A DNA stretch of 64,000 bases, taken from the NCBI GenBank assembly GCA_029260115.1, contig JAJDDW010000119.1:1-64000 (forward strand). Direction: 5' to 3'. The stretch comes from Phycisphaerae bacterium. Its GTDB lineage: Bacteria > Planctomycetota > Phycisphaerae > UBA1845. Every line of letters begins with the position of its first letter. The stretch's first letter is position 1. The notes under the pieces were generated by a model, which saw nothing but the letters and a program-made list of their open reading frames with translations, did not search any database and was not told the origin of the DNA. A program made the translations under genes and the position numbers. Shown here in pieces: positions 60,570 to 64,000 of the stretch.

Positions 60570-60758
60570 TTATCCGCCATTGCTACCGATGTTGGTGTTC
60601 AATAAATCGAATGTCTCGGATTGAACAAATTGGGCAGCTCCATCAATAGTAGCATCTCGCAAAGCACGAGCGAATGTATCTGAGAAGGGGAAGCAACTGC
60701 CGCCATAAAGTACCGGTAAGGCCAGGGCGACCATGATTGTCCGTTTGATGCGTTGCAT
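60570..60758 (-). CDS. small exported lipoprotein-like protein (LYGGSC family)
   Basis: A 62-residue protein: KRTIMVALALPVLYGGSC is a lipoprotein-type signal, followed by FPFSDTFARALRDATIDGAA, FVQSETFDLLNTNIG. AGGAG lies upstream of ATG 60758 and a strong terminator follows, so this is an independent, real unit. It resembles the protein at 15850-16059 in the R-T-I...LYGxSC signal, short size and acidic mature part. Function unknown. Confidence 0.7.
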   Translation of the reverse strand: MQRIKRTIMVALALPVLYGGSCFPFSDTFARALRDATIDGAAQFVQSETFDLLNTNIGSNGG

Positions 60759-61007
60759 AGAATAAACTCCTAACGATGTACTCGATCCTCACTATCGGCC
60801 GAACTGTCATCTGGGGGAAAATCATAACCACCAGCGTCAAGCCCGTCATGATCATTGTGGCAAAAAATTCCTCATTAAGCTACCTGATAACCCTGACTAA
60901 ATACCAATTTCGTCCGCACTCTAGCAATTTCTTTAGCCCGACGCGCAAAATCACGCACCAATTCGTTCCATTTTTCAATCCTACATGTGAAAAATTAGGT
61001 AGACCGT

Positions 61008-61640
61008 TCATTTGCGATCCAATAACGCCAGTCGAACCCCCAAACCGATGAAAACACACCCGGTAAACCATCGCTGTATGTTAACTATCCGTGGCGATGC
61101 CGATACGCTGGCACGCATCCATCCGCCAGCCAGCGCCACCAGTAAATTTACTCCAGTGCCAACCACATTGAAAACGACGCCCAGAAAAATGAATTGTGCC
61201 GCCACTGAGCCATTAGCCGGGTCTACGAATTGGGGTAAAAAAGCCAGGAAAAAAAACGCCACCTTGGGATTGAGTACATTCGTGACCACTCCTTGACGAA
61301 AAATCGCCGCGTGTCCCTTATTTTTAAGGCTATATTGCGATTGCTGTCCGGATGGATAGCCAATCAATGTATTCGCGCCCAAGTACACCAGATAGATCGC
61401 CCCAGCTATTTTGATGATTGAAAACGCGACGACTGACGACATGATTACCGCCGAAAGACCGACCGCCCCAGCCAGGGTATGAACCAACCCGCCACCTGCA
61501 ATGCCCAGCGCGGAAGCTACCCCCGCTGCCCGCCCCTGACCCACACTACGGGCCATTACGTAGAGCATGTCAGGCCCCGGCGTAAGATTCAGCGTCAGCC
61601 CGGCAAGTACGAATAACCAAAGGTGTGAAATTTCCGGCAT
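61008..61640 (-). CDS. LysE/RhtB-family amino-acid exporter
   Basis: A 210-residue inner-membrane protein with six helices. The first (LWLFVLAGLTLNLTPGPDML) carries the family motif L-T-P-G-P-D; the central part reads GVASALGIAGGGLVHTLAGA then VGLSAVIMSS, and KIAGAIYLVYLGANTLI; NVLNPKVAFFFLAFLPQFV is the second hallmark. Such proteins export amino acids such as threonine, homoserine, leucine or lysine; the substrate cannot be read from the sequence. ATG 61640 fits the family start better than an in-frame TTG at 61655. Confidence 0.92.
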   Translation of the reverse strand: MPEISHLWLFVLAGLTLNLTPGPDMLYVMARSVGQGRAAGVASALGIAGGGLVHTLAGAVGLSAVIMSSVVAFSIIKIAGAIYLVYLGANTLIGYPSGQQSQYSLKNKGHAAIFRQGVVTNVLNPKVAFFFLAFLPQFVDPANGSVAAQFIFLGVVFNVVGTGVNLLVALAGGWMRASVSASPRIVNIQRWFTGCVFIGLGVRLALLDRK

Positions 61641-61800
61641 ATGTAGATTCCCCAAGTGAGTGTACCTGCAGCCAGGCCTAACCCCATAACTCGACCCAGT
61701 GAATTCTCATTTGTGAGATTATATGCCTTGGGTGCGATTCGTTCAATCGACGGAGCCAGTCGTGGTGGTCCCTGTATTAGATCCCACGTGATCCGTTAAC

Positions 61801-63876
61801 TTATTTACTACTTGAACGTGCATATCGTGGGTCTAGTCGGACAGCTTCACTTTCGTGCCGCTGTGCTTGCGCATCATCACCAACCGAATAGAATAGCATC
61901 GCAAGATTGTAGTGTGCACCAGCATGGCTAGGCGCCAGTGATATGGCACGAACAAGATGTCTGCGGGCGCGATCCCATTGCCCCAGCCTAATGAGGGCAA
62001 ATCCCAGATTGTTACAAAGATCCGCGTCGTCTGGCGCTTCGTCGAGCGCCTTCTCAAGGCAGGGGACGGCCTCTTCAAATCGTCCCAAATATCCAAGAAT
62101 GGTGCCGAGGTTATACTGCACCTGCGGAAGATTCGGAGCTAATTGACTAGCCTGTTGCAAGCTCGTTACCGCGCCTTCAAGTTTTCCGAGTTCCGCCAGC
62201 GCGCTGCCATAAGCCGCATGTGCTTGGCCCCATGCTGGTTCCAGTTTGATGGTCCGTCCGAACAAAGCTATCGCCTCTGAGAAATTGCCCTGCGACGTTC
62301 GAATCGTACCCAAGGCGAAACAAGCTGATGCCACCGTTGACGTCGCCTGCTCATCGTCTGGGTTTGCACCCTCAATCACACGCACGAATTGGCGGGCGGC
62401 CTCTATGGGACGGTTTTGTCCAGCTAGCACTTGCCCGAAGCGCATGTTCAAGTCCATCTCGTCTGGTCGTATTTTCAGTAGCGCCTCAGCAACAGGCTCG
62501 GCCTCATCGAATCTCTCCAGATACATCAGCGTACTCAACATGCTTCGCTGGACGCGTTCATTTGAAAACAGGCCCCAGTCGTATGCTGTTACCAAATGTT
62601 CGAGCGCGCGCGTTGCCATCAACGGACGATTTTCTACAGGCGATACATGCGGCATCGATTTCGTCATCTTCAAACCGTTATATTCATGATATCGCACGAA
62701 ACCACTGTGCGCGAGAAGCGCAATTACAAGGGCGTAACAGCAAGAAAAAATTATGCCACTGCGAGATAGGCGTCCGCTAATTTTCAAGCGGTGGTGCGTC
62801 AGCATAACATTCGTGCTTTGAGTCAGCCGCCAACCAATCACGGACAGGTATCCTACTATGCCACCTGACGCAACAGAAAGTAGAAACGGAATGCGGCTAT
62901 AAAGTCCTCTCAGGCAAAACATTGTGACCAGGCAAACCGCGGCCATGAAATGTTCTTCTGCCAGCGTGAATCCATAAGGTAATCCGAACCGGCCACTCCC
63001 CCGAGACGATTTCCACAGCGCGGGCGTTGTTATGCCGTAACGCAATACATCGTTCGGGCAGCCTACCACGCAGTCGAGGTCTTTTAGGCAGGCAGGGTTT
63101 ACGACCATGCCAAACTGTCGTATTTCGTCATGTACACGAATGCCGCTCTCGCAAATAGCCGTGCATGTTCCGCATTGCTTGCAAGCGTCCGACCCAATGA
63201 TTTTCCCCGGTGTGAATCGATCAGCCAAGCTGAACACCGCGCCGAACGGGCAGACATACGTGCAAAATGTTCGAGACCCAAGCAGATATACAATTACGAA
63301 CCCGCACACCAAAAAAGTTAATACAATGATTGGCGCGCTCGGCAGGTTGCGCCAGAAATGGGTCGTTGTCATCGAAGCCCAGCCGTCGGCGTCGGTACGA
63401 AAATGAAAGGTGGGGATCGCTCGACTCTCCCATGCGCGGACGACTTGTGGCAAACCGAACATGTAAAACGCTGTTAGCGGCGGCACCCACAGCAGCAGAC
63501 GAGACCGAATCGGTTTGCGGCGTATGTGTAGCTTTCGCAATATCCAAGCACAGAGTTCCTGCAGTGCCAATATGTGGCACCCCCATCCACAGAAAAATCG
63601 TCCGAATATAAATGTACCAAACACCAGCATCGCCATAAAAAGAAAACCAGCTGTAATGATGCCGAGTTCCATGGTGTACATCACTTCGCTGAGTTCGAGC
63701 GGTGCGAGTGTTTTTCCGGACAGCTTCCAATGCAAAATGTGACAGGCCGCGGCGCAGTAAACGAGTATGAACGAGAGGGCACGCCAACGGCCCATGGATC
63801 GGCGCACATGCGGCGCTTTGGATAATGCAGGTGATTCTAAGGGTGTTGTAGGAATGACAGGTAGTGGTGTATTCAT
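61801..63876 (-). CDS. membrane polyferredoxin (NapH/CcoG-like) fused to TPR domain
   Basis: A 691-residue membrane protein. Residues ~30-290 hold four to five helices and Cys motifs of the NapH/CcoG/RdxA group: FCGWGC (95-100), CTYVCP (205-210), then two ferredoxin-like clusters CKQCGTCTAIC (232-242) and CLKDLDCVVGCP (263-274). Three more helices follow to ~395. From ~410 to the end there are at least six TPR-type units (ALLKIRPDEMDLNMRFGQVL, AIALFGRTIKLEPAWGQAHA, SLQQASQLAPNLPQVQYNLG, CLEKALDEAPDDADLCNNLG, LVRAISLAPSHAGAHYNLAM). It may pass electrons across or along the membrane to a partner held by the TPRs. The electron donor and acceptor are unknown. Confidence 0.8.
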   Translation of the reverse strand: MNTPLPVIPTTPLESPALSKAPHVRRSMGRWRALSFILVYCAAACHILHWKLSGKTLAPLELSEVMYTMELGIITAGFLFMAMLVFGTFIFGRFFCGWGCHILALQELCAWILRKLHIRRKPIRSRLLLWVPPLTAFYMFGLPQVVRAWESRAIPTFHFRTDADGWASMTTTHFWRNLPSAPIIVLTFLVCGFVIVYLLGSRTFCTYVCPFGAVFSLADRFTPGKIIGSDACKQCGTCTAICESGIRVHDEIRQFGMVVNPACLKDLDCVVGCPNDVLRYGITTPALWKSSRGSGRFGLPYGFTLAEEHFMAAVCLVTMFCLRGLYSRIPFLLSVASGGIVGYLSVIGWRLTQSTNVMLTHHRLKISGRLSRSGIIFSCCYALVIALLAHSGFVRYHEYNGLKMTKSMPHVSPVENRPLMATRALEHLVTAYDWGLFSNERVQRSMLSTLMYLERFDEAEPVAEALLKIRPDEMDLNMRFGQVLAGQNRPIEAARQFVRVIEGANPDDEQATSTVASACFALGTIRTSQGNFSEAIALFGRTIKLEPAWGQAHAAYGSALAELGKLEGAVTSLQQASQLAPNLPQVQYNLGTILGYLGRFEEAVPCLEKALDEAPDDADLCNNLGFALIRLGQWDRARRHLVRAISLAPSHAGAHYNLAMLFYSVGDDAQAQRHESEAVRLDPRYARSSSK

Positions 63877-64000
63877 GTTCCCCGCGACCGGTATTTATCC
63901 GGCGGCAGAAACCATCGAGCCAGCGTCTTCGCCAGTTACCCAACCGACCATGGCCAAAGGCTCGCATCGTCTCTATATCCATATAGTAGGATGCAACAGG
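63877..64000. other. window edge, no gene called
   Basis: Upstream of the polyferredoxin gene the minus strand shows only short frames broken by stops in all three frames. The promoter of that gene, or the end of an upstream gene, may lie here; neither can be decided from 124 bases. Confidence 0.3.

Noticed and set aside
63221-63982. 253-codon minus-strand frame overlapping the polyferredoxin gene
   Set aside because: It is an alternate frame of the well-supported polyferredoxin gene and has no recognisable motif.

Overview
The window looks like a chromosomal piece (roughly 50% G+C by eye) of a Gram-negative-type bacterium, most likely a planctomycete and possibly of the Phycisphaerae branch. 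This is inferred, not proven. The pointers are a fused LpxC-FabZ protein beside LpxA, BamA and Skp (an outer membrane with lipid A), zinc-ribbon proteins with a CxxCGYDLRG signature, a secreted cysteine-repeat protein ending in thrombospondin-3 and dockerin-like calcium motifs, and many large membrane and HEAT/TPR proteins with no clear relatives.

Layout. 1-3.1 kb: the end of an ftsW/rodA gene, a zinc-ribbon TPR protein, then an arsenic cassette (arsR, acr3) flanked by two diverged copies of a ~115-bp direct repeat. 3.2-6.1 kb: a 971-residue secreted protein built from 27 tandem Cys-rich units. 6.2-11 kb (minus strand): ribD, lspA, a DksA-like protein with a histone-H1-like tail, and a large lipoprotein. 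11-16 kb: small zinc-ribbon and membrane proteins, two GNAT acetyltransferases surrounded by palindromic repeats, and a HEAT-repeat operon. 16.5-23 kb: tRNA-Gln(TTG), then a housekeeping run: a shortened glmU, prs, rplY, pth, rpsF, ssb, rplI, dnaB. 23-31 kb: the outer-membrane block bamA, skp, lpxC-fabZ, lpxA (with an odd C-terminal domain), a GnnA-like oxidoreductase, then trxB. 31-50.7 kb: surface-polysaccharide-type genes (three GT-C-like membrane proteins, a polyprenyl glycosylphosphotransferase, a doubled VanZ protein), mixed with a DacZ-like c-di-AMP synthase, a methyltransferase, and pyruvate:ferredoxin oxidoreductase overlapping a dihydroorotate-dehydrogenase-like gene. 50.7-54 kb: a DUF362 protein, a His-rich redoxin and queC.

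54-60.4 kb is an accessory and decaying zone. It holds a partial copy of tRNA-Gln(CTG) 2.2 kb from the intact gene, small cargo genes between them, a broken cheW joined to the tail of a chemoreceptor, a fourth GT-C-like gene that runs on into an AarF/ABC1 pseudogene, and the small partner gene of AarF. 60.5-64 kb: a tiny lipoprotein with a good terminator, a LysE/RhtB exporter, and a polyferredoxin fused to TPRs.

How the genes work together: the central block makes and inserts outer-membrane material (lipid A first steps, BamA/Skp for beta-barrel proteins, LspA for lipoproteins). PFOR and thioredoxin reductase suggest low-potential, probably anaerobic or facultative metabolism. The most unusual items are the 27-unit Cys-repeat protein, the LpxA fused to an InlB-B-repeat-like domain, the GlmU lacking its acetyltransferase half, the H1-tailed DksA with half its zinc ligands, and the tRNA-bounded decay zone. 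No CRISPR array, phage or complete insertion sequence was seen.
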